From: Posidonia oceanica
Taxonomy: Eukaryota; Streptophyta; Magnoliopsida; Alismatales; Posidoniaceae
DNA length: 64,000 nt
Direction of reading: 5' to 3'
NCBI GenBank assembly: GCA_037176725.1
Contig: JAZBRS010000020.1
Coordinates: forward strand, 84,638,001-84,702,000
The notes under the pieces are model-generated. The model saw only the letters and a list, made by a program, of their open reading frames with translations, made no database searches and was not told where the DNA came from. Shown in pieces: positions 45,841-59,555 of the stretch (positions are counted from its first letter, which is position 1; each line of letters opens with the position of its first letter). The position numbers and the translations under genes are program-made.

Positions 45841-48609
45841 ATGTGGATAGAAATGGATTCTTGTGATGCATTGGTTAAATCCAATATAGTTAAAGACGAT
45901 TTCCGTTTGGCAGACAGTGCAACAACTCATAACAGTGAAACAACTCATATGATTTTGAAAGAGAAAAAATATTTTCAAGCTTTAACATTATCTAAGGCAT
46001 ATGTCAATACTATATCAGGTTCATCAAACCTAACTGAAGGCTCCAAAAGAGCTTATATCATACTTCTTGGAGGTACAAAATTATGTATCGATAGGGCATT
46101 ATATTCTTCTAAATTTAAAAGAAATTTACTCAATTTTAAGGATATACGACTCAATGATTGTTATATTGAATCCAACAATGAAGTAAACCAAGAATATCTT
46201 TACATTACTTCTATAGTATTGGGCGAGAAGCTTATACTAGAAAAATTGCCAGCTTTCTCTTTCGAATTATACTATACGACCTTGGCTCAATTGACGAAAA
46301 TATTATAATGCACAAAAATTGCAAATTGTACTAGAAATGCTCTTATCCAAAGACTTTTATTCTTTGGCATGATCGTCTTGGACATCCAGAATCTATAATG
46401 ATACATCAAATTATTGAAAATTCACTTGGACATCCTTTAGAGAATAAAGGGATTCTTTTACCAAGTAATTATTCATGTAGTTCATGGTCACAAGGTAAGC
46501 TTATTATTAGACTATCTCTTTCTAAAATAATAAGTGAGTCATCTTCCTAATGGACCATTTAGATATTTTATGATTTTGATTGATGCATCCTCTAGATGGT
46601 CACCTGTATGTCTTCTTTCTATTTGAAATGTTGCATTTGCTCAACTTCTTGCTCAAATTATTAGATTAAGAGCAATATTTCTTGATCATCCTATTATAAG
46701 CATTAGATTAGATAATGCTGCTAAATTTACGTCTCAAGTTTTTAATGATTATTATGTTTCTATTGGAATTGATGTTGAATATTCTATTCCTCATGTATAT
46801 TCTCAAAATGATCTAGCTGAATCTTTTATCAAATGACTTCATTTAGTTGCTTGACCTTTGCTTATGAATGCTAAACTACCAGTTTCTACTTCGGGACATG
46901 CAATTTTATGTGCTACATCGTTAGTAAGAATTAGACCCGTTGCTTATCACAGATATTCTCCACTTTAGCTTGCTTTTGTACACCCCATAAATATTTCACA
47001 TCTTCTTGTTATTTGTTGTGCTGCATCGTTAGTAAGAATTACAAGACAATGTGAACTCGAAGTTCACAAAATTATCAATTGCAAGGCATTGTAATTCAAT
47101 TACCAGGTGTATTTATAGATAATAAGAAAATTTCAAAATCATACATCCTAGATGCTAATGTCCTTGCAAGGATTGAAGTTCCTGAAAAACAATAAGTAGC
47201 AAACAAGTCTAAAACATGCTTGAAGCATGGAAGACCTCTCAGTGTTAAAGATAAAAATCCTTGAAAATGAAAAGCACAAAATAAAGAGGTTGATGCTCCT
47301 AAAGAGATCACACCCATAATACAGGCAATAGACTTGAAAAAGTCATCTCCTGAAGGGATCGCCCCAATAGTGGCAACTCTTGAAGAGATAATCCTCGAGA
47401 TGGAAAAGGTATCTGAAAATAATGTGATCTCAATACATTATGTTAGTACCTGAGAAATATTGGATAGAAATAATACTATTGTCGTCAACATATTTTCATT
47501 AAAAGCTACTCTTACCATTACTAGAAGTAATGATGAAATTGAACAACAATCCATTAAAGAATGTCGACGTATAAATCAATGGTTAATGTGGAAAGAAGCA
47601 ATTCAGGAAGAGTTGAATTCTCTAGCCAAACATGAAGTATTTGGAGCTATAGTCTGAATGCCTAAAGATCTCATGCCAGTGGGATATAAATGAGTATTTG
47701 TATGAAAGCGTAATAAGAAAAATGAAATCATAAGATATAAAGCACAATTTATTGCACAAGGTTTCTCGCAAGGACCAGGGATTGATTATGAAGAGACTTA
47801 TTCTCTTGTAATGGATTCAATTACCTTTTGTTTCTTAAGCAACTTAGTAGTCAAAGAAAAACTAGATAAGAAAATAGTAGATGTTGTGATTGCATACTTG
47901 TATGGTTCTTTAGACCATGACATACACATGAAAATCCCTAAAGGATTCAAATTGCCAGAAGCATGTAATTCTATACTGAAAAGTATGAACTCTATTAAAT
48001 TAACTACAAAAATTGCTTTATGGGTTAAAACAATCCAATTGTATATGGTATAATAGTCTTAGTGAATACATAGTTAAACATGACTATGAGAATGATATTA
48101 TTTGTCCATATATTTTTATCAAGAAATCAGAATCCGGATTTGTTATTATTGCAGTGTATGTTGATGATCTAAACCTTAATGGGACTCTAGAAGAGCTCCT
48201 AAAAACTATGAAATGTTTAAAAGATAAATTTGAAATGAAAGATATTGGAAAAACAGAGTTTTGTCTTGGCTTGCATCTCAAATATTTTCTAAATGGAATT
48301 TTTGTTCATCAAACAACATATACTGATAAGGTCCTGAAGCACTTTTATATGGATAAAGCTCATCCTTTGAGTACTCCAGTGGTTGTGCAATTACTAGACG
48401 TAAAGAACAATCCATTTCATCCTAAAGACGATGAAGAAGAGATACTTGGTCCTGAAGTATCATATCTCAATACAAATGGTGCTCTAATGTACGTTGCCAA
48501 TTGCTCACGTCCAGATATAGCATTTGCTGCCAATTTACTTGCTAGATATAGTTCTACGCCTACTTGGAGACACTGGAATGGTGTTATACACGTATTACAT
48601 TATCTTTGA
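45841..48609 (+). pseudogene. copia polyprotein remnant
   Basis: The protease-type segment LADSATTH is followed by a gag-pre-integrase HDRLGHPES motif (about 46360). The integrase core follows, with RLDNAAKFTS at about 46705. The RT part has IAQGFSQGPGIDYEETYS (about 47752) and a catalytic YVDD at about 48159-48170. SRPDIAFAANLLARYS marks the link to RNase H. Many stops and shifts interrupt the frame. The longest open pieces are 45841-46308 and 48013-48609. Confidence 0.8.
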
Positions 48610-49450
48610 GGTTAGGGTTGTTTTATCTAAAAGAATCAAGTGGCCAGTTAGTTGGTTTTGCTGATGTAGATTTGACCCTCATAAAGGTAAATCACTGACT
48701 GGGTATATATTTTACTTACGAAGGTACTATGAATTCATGGAATCTGTCAAGTAAACAATATCTGCTACTTCTTTGAAAAGCTTAGAAATAATTGCACTTC
48801 ATGAGGCAAGTCGAGAATGTGTTTGGCTAAGATCTGTCGTTCAGTATGTTCGAGAAAAGTGTGGTCTGCCAATAGTTACTAGAGGTCCAATAGTATTATG
48901 TGAGGACAATGCTGCTTGCATCACAAAAATTAGAGGAGGCTACATTAAAGGTGATAGAAACTCATTTCACCAAAGTTCTTTTTCACTCATGAGCGCCAAC
49001 AGAGCGATGAGATTGATGTCAAGCAAGTGATCAATTGATAACTTAACAGATTTATTTATCAAATCATTACTTACTTCAACATTCAAGAAGATCATGCACA
49101 ACCTTGAAATGCAAATTAAGGCTCAAGGATATTTTATTATCAAGGTAAACATACTTTTGAGGAGGTGTTAACTCTTTTTGAAACCGATTATACTCTTTTT
49201 CCTTTGATAAGGTTTACCACATAGGATTTTCTTTGCAAGGTTTTAATGAGACAATCTTCTGCCCCTAAAGTTACACAAGAATAATGTACTTTTTTTTCCC
49301 TTCGCTAAGGTTTTATTTCATTGAGTTTTTCTTGGTAAGGTTTTAAAGAGGCATATTCTTTGTACAAGATCATCCAAAGGAGAGTGTTATAAATCCATAC
49401 ATATGGATGATGTGGATGACCTTTGGACAAGTCTTTTGTAGCAAGGGGAG

Positions 49451-49612
49451 TGTTATAAATCCATACTCTTGTAACTCTTGTCTCTACACATTATTAAGTC
49501 TTTTTATGTACCTCTCCTATGCCAATATAAAGGGGTTTAGATGAGATGGAGATGGAACAAGAAGAAGTGAATGTTAATCAAGTTTGTGGTTCTATTTTCT
49601 TTTAGTTTTACA
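49451..49612 (+). repeat. 3' LTR of the copia element (162 bp)
   Basis: TGTTATAAATCCATACTC follows the purine tract GCAAGGGGAG and ends TTTTACA. A TATA-like AATATAAAGG lies at 49532. A second GGAGAGTGTTATAAATCCATAC at 49383 repeats the tract and LTR start about 66 bp upstream. Confidence 0.65.
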
Positions 49613-51900
49613 ACGGAATCTTATAAATACATCAAAAAGAGAGATTTAAGAAGATCATTCAATATCCGTAAAGTCACAATAGTATTTGAAATAGTGTCCA
49701 ACATGACAAAGAATTATAGTTGTTACATAGAAACATGGCAACCTAACCAATTAGCCCCTGTAATTATCTATTTTTCCTGGTCTTTTTGTGCAATGATTAT
49801 AATGTAATTGAGAATATAAAATGATTCTTTTCATAAAATTAATATTATTGATCATGTCATAATAATGGATAGTCAACTTTTCACTATGTATCTTTCAAGT
49901 AAAAGGAAGACCTTGCAATATCTTGGCAAGCCAAAACCACCTCTTAAAAGTTTGCACATGTTTTTACTTTGACGTGAAATGTTTACACAGACTTATAACA
50001 AACACAATGTCTTGTTAGGGGCAGAGTAGTTGGCCACCCTTCAGTGTCAAAGAAAGACGAAAAGCTAGTTACTATATATTAAAAAGTTTTATTTCTTTAT
50101 TTGATAAAAATGACAAAATCTTAACACTTCCATTAATAACAACCAACTCAACTACCATATTAAAGATGAATCCATATAGAAATAGAACAAGAATATTAAT
50201 TTTGTTAAAGGAAACATGATGATGGTTTTATTTTTCAAAGCAATTCCGGATATTTGGATAGAATCCAATTCTATTTCGATTTTTCTGAATTTGAATATTT
50301 GTTTTACATATTTGACATGATATGGATAAGAATGCGGATATTTGTTCATAGAATTTTTTAATACTAATATGAATGTGGATGTTGCTCTTTTTTTTTTTAA
50401 TACAAATATCGATATCCGGGTCTCTTGAAATTTTATTATTCTATAAAAAGATGTGGAATATGTGGTTTGAACACATTTCCCTCCAACAAAGACATTAACC
50501 ATTGCACTCTAAGAAGAGTACATCTAAACTATTTATTACTCTATTATTAATAATAGAACTATAAATAAAAAATATTACTATCAAATTTTTGTAATTAAAA
50601 TTAATACTATTTAAAAATAATATATGATCTTATTTATAAATTAATAAACATACGAACAATTGATATTTCCATTCATATCATCACTTACACACGTGACATT
50701 TGAATTTTTTTGTTTATGCGTATTTCGTACTGTATGTGGAAATCAATTATCATGCTGATGAATATCAATATTGTATCATTATCTAGATTGAAAATAAATA
50801 TGAATATGCTAAATAATATATCCGCTTGATGATGGCTCCCTTGCACCTTACTTGTGGTCATTGTGGATCTATTATATATGGGATATTATTTATTTTTATA
50901 TTTTATTAAGTTAACATTTATTTTTAGATCTATAGTTTATCAATTATTATATAATTATTCCATCATGTTTAAATTTATACTAGGCTTTATTATTTATTTT
51001 TACACATATTATACTTTTATGTTATATCTACTTTAATTCGTATTCAATATTTGAGAAGAATCCGAAAAATATTTGTATCCGGGTTTTTTCGAAGATGATT
51101 TTTAATTTTCAAATTTAGCAAAATCCATATCCATAGCCAAAGGATATGGTAAAAGGATATTAATCGGATCCCTTTGCACGCATAGATGAGTAAAATAGAC
51201 TCTTACAAAAGCATGTTTGGCAAAACAAGAGTAGATCTACATGTTTTTGCTATGCACTCAAGGATTGTAAATACGAGTACCTACAAAAATTAATGAAAAG
51301 TAAAAAGTAAGCCACTAACATGGGCTTTAAAAAAGAGTCGTTAAATGATTCCTTGCTTGATCCTATTCCTACCAAAGGAAGATAAGTTTAATGGAATTGT
51401 TTTCATGGCAAGCCATTGTCGAAAGTGAAGTTCCTGCAACACTAGTCCGGCTATTTTCTGCTAGAATTCCCCAGGCCTCCATCCTAGATGAAGTACTACA
51501 ATGATATTGCGAGTATATTCTATGGTTTCCAGAATGTCTAACGCTGAATAAAATACCAACATGTGGTAGATTACCCATCTACCTTGCACTTGTGTGTAGA
51601 TTCTAGTAGCAATCTTAGATCTGACATCCCTGCAGTCTTTTTTAATTAATGAAGGAAAAATTTTAAAATATCCATACTATTGTCTCGTAAAGTTAACCAT
51701 CTGTTAGTAATTAGAATTGTTTATTTGTAGTTGTAAAATTGTCTCAACGATCCATGTATTTTAGTTGTAAAGTTTTTTTGGTATCTATTAAAGAACTAAA
51801 ATCTTTGGTATCTTTCTGGATATATATATATTAGACACATCCTTAATTAATTAGTTTGTCTATGATATCATAGACTTTGGTAGGTAGTAACGAAACTTTA
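49613..51900. other. AT-rich intergenic region
   Basis: No gene or RNA is recognised. Words like GGATATTTG and ATATCCG recur on both strands at 50240-51160, suggesting an old, unclassified repeat. Confidence 0.5.
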
Positions 51901-52282
51901 GTATTTTGCTTAATTAATTACTGTTATACGAGTGAGAGAAGTAAAACACCGACCCGAAGCGCACAAGGAGAGGCAACGCGAGCAAACGAGAGGGAGTGAA
52001 GTCCAACATTTTTTTTTACTCGTGTTCATAGAAAAAACAGCCAATCGTCGCGTCGTCCCTCTGGGAAAACGGCAGCATACCCGAAGCAAACAATTTCAGA
52101 CCAATTCCCAAGTTGCAAGTTGTCCGTCAAAATGACCGAGGGATCCATACTTTTCTTTTCTTTTTGTAAATTCAGCGGCAGTCAGAAATGCTGTTGCGCA
52201 GCTGAAAATTTTATATCCGTACGTACATACACAGGCGGCGCGCACTTGTGATGAGAGTTGGCGGAACAGTAGTAGTAGTCAA

Positions 52283-52295
52283 ATCTATATATATC
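52283..52295 (+). promoter_or_regulatory. TATA box of the START-domain gene
   Basis: AATCTATATATATCTGCCC lies about 30 bp before a likely start of transcription near 52320, followed by a leader rich in C and T. No competing TATA box is closer to the coding start. Confidence 0.55.
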
Positions 52296-52624
52296 TGCCC
52301 ACCCCAGTCCCTTAAAGAGTTAATTGGTGGTGGCTTTTGGGCACCCCATCACCTCGTATTCTAGCGGTGGAGAAGCGACGACACCAAGAGGAGTGCGTGG
52401 GAGGAGAAGCAACAACACCCACTCTGCTCCACGGGAATCCAACCCCCGCCTCTCTCTGCCTCAATCACCAAATCCTTATCCGGTCCCGACCCATCTACCC
52501 TCCCTCTCTCCTTCCTCTCCTCTGCTGTGCTGTACCATTTTCGATCATCTTCACAATATCCATCCTTCCATCTATTCTATCTATCATTCCCCTCCCACTC
52601 CTTCCTTCCAATACCCACCTCTTT

Positions 52625-52633
<9 letters not shown>

Positions 52634-52664
<31 letters not shown>
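52634..52664 (+). repeat. (CT)n tract in the 5' leader
   Basis: About 15 CT units. Pyrimidine microsatellites are common in plant 5' leaders and support transcription from the upstream TATA box. Confidence 0.8.
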
Positions 52665-52665
<1 letters not shown>

Positions 52666-52676
52666 GCTTTTTCTTG

Positions 52677-52721
52677 ATGGTTCTTTCTGGGTTGGGTGTT
52701 GATAGACATCACCGACTTTGA
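52677..52721 (+). CDS. Possible upstream ORF (14 aa) in the START-gene leader
   Basis: The only ATG seen in the leader before the main start. It encodes MVLSGLGVDRHHRL and ends in TGA, well before 52959. It could reduce main-frame translation, but no conservation can be judged here. Confidence 0.35.
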   Translation: MVLSGLGVDRHHRL

Positions 52722-52958
52722 GGCTCGGAACCCTCGGTTCGTCCTTGCGTGGAAATAATCGCTGTGTATTACGAACCACACGGCGGAATCGAGGGTTCCC
52801 TCTATCTTCTCTGGTGGTGGTGGTGGTGGTTGTGGATATTTTTATTATTTATCGGTGTCTTGCAGTTTGCGTTTTGAAAAAATCCAATCTTGGGGGGTTT
52901 TTAGAGGAGCCCTCTCTGAGATTCCTCCCTGGTTGTTGTTTTGGGTTGAGTCGGTAGT

Positions 52959-55900
52959 ATGGCTTTGGTATTCGATGCTTTGGTTGAGATACTGAGGAAG
53001 CCGACGATCGTCGGCGTGTTGACGGAGCTAATGCTCTTCTGCGGCCCGCTGTGGGTGGCCGTGCTCGTGGGTCTTGTTGTGGGATGGGTGTGGAAGCCCA
53101 AGTGGGCGTCGGGGTTGGTCGGTGGGGAGAAGGAGGATGCGGGCGAGTCGCGGTTTTCGCTGCCGTCATCTCCCAAAGGGCTGGGCGTGGGCGTGGGCTT
53201 GGGGTTCCCCAGTTTGGAATCTATTAAGGCGCAATTGCCCACTTGCATCACTTCTTTGATTCAGGACCAGACTGCTGCCTGTGAGAAGGGAGATGTTGGA
53301 GTTGTGGAAAGGTATGCTGAATGGTGGGTGATTTCATTCTTTGGTGTGTCTAGAAGATGGGTTTCTTAGCCGGCTTCCCTTTTTCACCTGCTACAAGTAT
53401 TGCCAAGTGTTCAGATACTGCTTTCATGTCATCTTTGTAGGGACACTGAGACTGGTAGGGCGAAGTTGGCTGTAACAAATGCTGATTTAGAACATTTGAG
53501 CAAGCTTGTCGATGTAACCGATGGTGGTCCAGCTTGGATTCAAATGATGGATCGTTCCCTTCCTAACATGAGCTACCAAGCATGGCGTCGAGACCCTGAG
53601 GTATGCTCAGACCAGTCTTTTTATTTTACAAATAAAGGTCTAACTAGTGGTAATCAAATTTGGTATTGCAGTTGTATATTCTGATTTTATGCTGAATGTG
53701 GTCTCATGTTTATGTCTGGGAGAAATTTATTAGCAAGGGATAGTTTTAACCTGCATGTACAAAAGGTCAATAGATAGCTTGAATTAAAGAGGTGTAGCTG
53801 GAATTGAGTATGATATTTTCCAGTTTCAGTTTTGCCAGTGTGGCTTGAGGAGTTAAGCTTTTAGTTTCTGTTGTCTTATACACTTTTGCTTGTATATTTT
53901 TCCAGACTGGTCCTCCACAATACCGCAGTAGAACTCTCTTTGAAGATGCTACTCCAGAAACAGTGAGGGATTTCTTTTGGGATGATGACTTCCGAATGAA
54001 GGCCAAGTGGGATGACATGCTCCTTTATCATAAGATACTTGAAGAATGTCCCACTACTGGGACCTTGGTAGTCCATTGGGTTAGGAAGGTACAACCGTAC
54101 AAGGACTTTGATTAAGTTCCTGCCATTATGATGTTTTTCCTGCTGGATATGTTTCCTCATGTTATATTTTATTGTATGGCAGTTTCCCTTCTTTTGTAGT
54201 GACAGGGAGTATACAATTGGTCGCCGGATTTGGAATTCAGATGGAGCATATTACTGTGTGACAAAGGTATACATAGTTTTTTAAGTATAACATGTATATG
54301 AAGTACATTAGAGTATATATTTTCTTTGATTTTGAAACTATTCCTAGGACCAATGTTCTCTACTTCTTGATTGGCTTTGAACCATAAATCCCTTCTTATC
54401 TTATGCCAAAATTTGTGGTTGAAAGAGGTGAAAAACAAATTAGAACGTATTAACAAAAGAATCAACATCGTGTAAATTATACTAGAGAAAAAGAATTCAT
54501 GTTGCTAAGCCCACATACTGCAATCAAGGAGTTGCTGTTGTATCTTACCTTAGTTTGTACCATCTTTGATTTTAACGGGGGGGGGGGGGGGGGGGGAGGT
54601 GGAATAGTGTTTGTTCTTTCTTAAATGGACTTTTTTGTCTATGATGGTCTTGGACTCATTTGGTTTTTTGAGTTTCCAAAATTTTGTCTATGTCCCTTAC
54701 CTATGAAAAGTACATGATATTTGCTTGTGGTTTTTAAGGAAGGGCTATTAACAACATCACTGTTACCAAAATACCGTTTATGTTACAAATATAGTTATAG
54801 TTTTTGTTTTTATGATATTTGAAGTTGTCTTTGATAAAATTACTGGGTATGTGTTAATATATTTGGATTCATTCTCTTGAGTTTTAGTATCCATGCACAT
54901 GAAAGGATTTGCAAATATTGCTACCCAATGAATTAAGCCTATCCAAACCAACTAGTTATTTCTTGTTTGGATTGGGTTTTCTCCATGATGCATACGCTCC
55001 TATTTCCAATATTTGAAAAACAGAAAAGATTGTGTTGGTTTATTTTGTCAACATCAGTCATGTGCACATCCCTACTCGAATTAATCTCCTTATGTTATAT
55101 GGTTGGTTCTTGCACCATTATGTCGGAATGAGAGAAGACTGTTTCTGTTTTACATTCAGCAGAAACCATTTCTGAACCAATACTAGAATCAATCTAGATA
55201 CATAACTATGTTAAGCCTTATTGAGCTCAGACAATTCAAGCTAGCGGGTTATTGGGTAAGCTGTTTTTTTAATAAATAGGGTGTGGTTCTTAATGTCTGT
55301 CCTTAATTATGGAAGTGTGCAAGAAGCTAAACTTTCAAGCAGTGTTTCTCATGTTTTCACCCTTTCTTCTTTTTCCTTTTTCCTTTTTTTCCTGACTTTG
55401 ACTTTTGTTTTCTTGCTCTAATTGCCATTATTAGGCCTTCTTGACCTTATCAGCAGCTTTTCTAATGACATTACCCTTTTTCTGAGACATACCATTCTGT
55501 TGCTAAGACTATCACACTTTTTCCACAGCAGCCAAAGGCCACCAAACTATTTCCTATTTTTCAGATTGTGCCCATCCTTCACCCCCTGCAACACCAATTC
55601 TTGCAACAGATTCCACATCCTAAGGATTTTGTTCCTCTCTTTGGTATATGCATAATCATGTCTCTTTGTAATTCATGTCTCTCTAATTTTACTTTGTCGC
55701 CATTTTTCAGGGTGTACAATGTCCAAATGTACCAAGACACAGCAAGCCAAGGCGAGTGAATCTTTACTATTCAAGTTGGTGCATTCGTGCAGGTAGGTGA
55801 AACTATCATCCATTTCTTTTGCATTTTCTTTGTCCATTCTATTTGAAAAAACACCAGAAGATAGCTTGTCAACGAGAAAAGGCAAAACTTGTGCATTTTC

Positions 55901-56401
55901 TTTGACAACATGCCCTGCTGTTTGGTGTAACGTTGACATTGTATTTTTTTGATGTCATCAGCGGAATCGAGAAGGGATGGACGAATGACAGCCTGTGAGG
56001 TAATACTCTTCCATCATGAGGACATGGGCATCCCATGGGAAATAGCCAAGCTGGGTGTTCGGCAGGGAATGTGGGGTACTGTCAAGAAGATCGAGCCTGG
56101 TCTACGGGCCTACCAAACATATAGAGAGACTGGTGAGGCGTTGTCGAGGTGTGCATTCATGGCAGGTATAAACACCAAAATAAGTGCTGGCTGTCTGAGG
56201 CAATTGCAGACCAACACTGTTTCCTCAGAGTCTGAGGTTGAAGATGAGCAGCAGAATGGCGGCAAACAATTGGGGAGAAGCATTCCGAGACTCCTAATGG
56301 TTGGTGGGGCTGTTGTACTTGCATGTACTCTTGATCGAGGACTCCTGACAAAGGCAGTGATATTTGGAGTTGCCAGGAAGTTTGTGAAAGCCGGAAGGTG
56401 A
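52959..56401 (+). CDS. START-domain lipid-transfer-like membrane protein (six exons, 433 aa)
   Basis: Exons: 52959-53311, 53441-53600, 53906-54088, 54183-54266, 55711-55792 and 55962-56401. All junctions are GT-AG and the frame closes exactly (1302 nt including TGA). Residues about 22-45 form a membrane segment (CGPLWVAVLVGLVVGWVW), and about 393-425 form a second hydrophobic stretch. Between them is a START domain: RSLPNMSYQAWRRDPE (exon 2), the WDDDFRMKWD-type helix-grip region (exon 3), YTIGRRIWNSDGAYYCV (exon 4), the SSWCIRA strand and a long C-terminal helix (GIPWEIAKLGVRQGMW). The family (Arabidopsis At3g23080/At4g14500 group) is predicted to bind lipids at a membrane, with ligand unknown. 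The start is chosen because it precedes the membrane segment. Intron 4 is long (1.44 kb). Confidence 0.9.
54577..54596 (+). repeat. Run of 20 G in intron 4
   Basis: An uninterrupted G homopolymer in the intron between exons 4 and 5. Its exact length is likely to be unstable and sensitive to sequencing error. Confidence 0.85.
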
Positions 56402-56790
56402 TTGAAGCCTCCATGGTTATTGAAGGGATCATGTATTTTAGCTACACTCCTTGGCCGGCTGTTGCTGTCGGTTCCAATTGGAGCTCCCCTTCTCACTACA
56501 AATACACTACTACAGGAGGTCTTGAAATTTTCACAGTAGATAGAGAAGAGAGGAGATTGTATGTAATACTCGTTAGAATACCTCCCTTTTTTTGTAATCC
56601 ACTAATTCTTTTGGTGGAAGTCTGTAACAGAGGAACTGATTTTGAACCAGCTTTAAGGCCAAGCCATAAGAGCATCATGCCATGAGCTTACATGCTTATG
56701 AGCATTATGAATCAACTTTTTGGATTGTATATTATAAAAAGATTTACAGCGGTGCTAGTTTCCAGACGAAATTAGGTTTTGTATTATGTT
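56402..56790 (+). other. 3' untranslated region of the START-domain gene
   Basis: Follows the TGA. T-rich, with ATTATAAAAAG near 56730 as a possible polyadenylation region. The exact end is not defined by sequence alone. Confidence 0.5.
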
Positions 56791-58690
56791 GATATCTGCT
56801 TGGAAATGGTTCAGACTTTCTTAGCTTCAAGATGGGGTCTTGTGTTGACGTGTAAAACAGAAGTGGTTGGTCGAGTCTCACTCTCGAAATCCAATTTGAT
56901 GAGTCACCAACAACACCGTACTTAAACTTAATTTTATTAGCCTAGCAAACCCGCATTTGTTTCTCATGCGATTTTGATGATTTGTGGTTTGCTACAGTGC
57001 AAAAGAGCCGAACGGTGCATTCTGGGCCTTCCGAGTTCTAAAAAGAAGCGTGAGCTGATGGAAGTTGAATGGGGGGAGGCTCGCGTGGAATTATGGAACA
57101 AAAAGTAGGGACCCTTATGGCATGAAGGAAACAAGAAACAATTCTTGAGATAGGAAGCTGTCCACGGCAAAATAGGATGTGCGTGCACGCAGGAGTCGTC
57201 GTGGATGCGTAAAATAACACGGAATTTTGACCACTGGCATGGGATTGGAAAATTTTTATATAAATGCCCGATGTTGTTCTGATATCAAATATACATCCAT
57301 ACTTTAGTAATCATTGAGTTCATGCCTCAAGTTTAGATGTTATTACGTGGACAAGCCTACCATCCATTTTTCCAATATCGTTAGCTGACTCGTACTTGAT
57401 TAGTTGACCCAACTACCATTACACTAAGCTCACTAAACTATAGACATTTATTTGTAAATAGAATAGACTCTCAACTCTTATATAAAAATATTGTGATAGT
57501 TCACATACAATGATAGGGTCATTAATGGCATTTCCGTCCTCCGTCAAAAGGCAAAGTTGATTCTGTCCAACGGGTATTAACCAAAGCTTCTTTCTATATG
57601 AAATAACATTTGAACTTCAAGCGTGTACACGAAGGTCACTAAGTATAGGCATTGATTTGATATTATAGCAAACTTAAAGCTTTTATATGGAAGCTTGAAC
57701 ATGTTATGTTTATAATCTAAAAAAGCAAAGATCAGTAGCACAAGTCCTCTCCCTTTATAAATTCTTGAAGCATAGGTTGACTAAATGAACAGATGTTCTT
57801 GAATATAATAAGGGTGCATGATAATGGATCATTTGCATGTATATCTTCCAAATTCATTTGTATTCATTTATACTCTTCAAAATTTTCTAATTTCACACAT
57901 ACCCTTTAATTTATTTCCATCATTGCATTTGCATCCTTGTCGTCACCCAAGTTAGATTTCGTCGACTCCTTAAGGTTCTAAAATTACTCAATCATGGTTG
58001 GATTGTAAAGATATAATGATAACCTCAGTTAATATATCCAATACTAGCTTTGAATCTCTCTTCTCCTCCGAACTTGATGAAACCTCGATTTTCCGTTCTC
58101 ATGCTAAACCTAAATCCATTCATTCTACTAGTGTGTATACATCCCCAAACTCCTCTTCTCCCCCCCAAATCCCCCTTCTCCTCCATCTCTTCTTCATCTC
58201 CTTGGTTGCCTATTACTTTTGGATTGCGAGCAACAACCATAGTTGTAAAGAGAGATCTTGCACTTCTTCCATGTTTGCATCTAAATCCAACTCCCTCTCT
58301 CCTTTCCAACTTTTCTATGCGCATTACTAGGGTTGGCTTTTATAAGGTTTGCATGCATTATGATTTAGTTGTGTTTCAATCTTCCAAAGAAGTATTTCGA
58401 GATCACGATCTTCTCTAGAGGTTTCTAGAGGAAGGCAAAAGGAGAGGAGAGAATACTTTCGAGGATGTTCAAGCAGAAGGGATTTGTTATTAACAAGGTT
58501 CATACCAACATATGGATGTGAACAATCTTCATTTAAATGAGGCTTCTGAGATTGTACACATGCTTGTTGATGTTACCCCAACATAGCATGTTTCCATCAC
58601 CATAGATGTATTTACCTATATTGTTCACTAGTGTATCATCAGGGAAGAAGTTTCCAATTATAAGAGTAAGCATATGGTGGAGAATTTTAA
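56791..58690. other. Intergenic region without recognised gene
   Basis: Open frames at 57998-58418 on both strands overlap and show no domain. AT-rich throughout. Confidence 0.5.
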
Positions 58691-59480
58691 CCCATTTCAG
58701 AGGTCACTTTGAATTAGGATGCTTACATGGAGGACATGGATGGTGATGAAGGATCAGTTGAAGACTTTGAGATGGACTTCAATCCAAAAGAACCATCCAT
58801 TGATACTTTGAAGTTGATTACTTTGTGATTGAAAGGGAAAATGTAGCACAATAAGCACAAACAAAAGGATAAACTCATAATTTGGATGGAGGTGACAATA
58901 GATCCTCTAGAGGATTTCGAATTTCAAATCAGGATGTCTTGGGGTTAAGGCTAATGTTCAACATGATGACAACTACCGCAACATATCGTCTTTTGATGAT
59001 GACTATGATTCTAATGTGGCATCTGAGGAAACTACATCCAAAATGGAGGACCCGGACTTAAGTAAAAGCACTAAATATGCAAATGGGAATTTCCACCTTG
59101 CATTGGGGCAATATTTCATCAACATAGGAAGCAAAATTGGGTTCCCTAAGAGTAAGCCAACCAAAATAACAATGATATGTGTAGACAAACATGGAAAGAC
59201 ATCCCAATTGATATCTCACTAGAATTTCATTGAATGGTCGACAAACATGTTGTTGAGGTTGAAAAAGTTCTTTTGAAAGTCAGGATAGAGAAGGGGGAAG
59301 CAATACAAGGGGAAGAGGAGGTTGTTAAAATTTTGTCAAATCAAACTGACCATTGCAGGAGAAGAGGGTGCCCTAGGTTTTATTTGGAAAAGAAGAAGAA
59401 GAGTGCTGGGGAAGAATTGGATTATCGGGTTGAGAAATCACACCATTGAGGAGAGGGAAAATAAGTGGTTAGGGTTACAA
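58691..59480 (+). mobile_element. MULE (MuDR) transposase N-terminal fragment
   Basis: Frames on the plus strand carry an acidic stretch followed by FHLALGQYFINIGSKIGF and PTKITMICV. This spacing fits the MuDR-type domain before the zinc-finger region of MULE transposases. Stops occur at several places, and no catalytic core or terminal repeats were found. Confidence 0.4.
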
Positions 59481-59555
59481 ATGGAGGTATTTGTCAAGAT
59501 GATGAAACATGAACATCAACCTAAGAGCATAGATGCAATGCTAGAGATAGATTAA

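Larger units (their letters stand above)
45560..49612 (+). mobile_element. Degenerate Ty1/copia retrotransposon
   Basis: The domain order on the plus strand is protease/gag-pre-integrase (45841-46450), integrase (46550-47000), RT (47560-48250) and RNase H (48600-49150), the copia order. It ends in a 162-bp 3' LTR. No 5' LTR is visible. The left side begins right at the CACTA terminus, so the 5' end is lost or lies elsewhere. Confidence 0.8.

Noticed and set aside
57998..58418. Overlapping 110- to 122-codon frames between the START gene and the MULE fragment
   Set aside because: Three frames on two strands over the same AT/C-rich stretch, no domain, no promoter or splice context.
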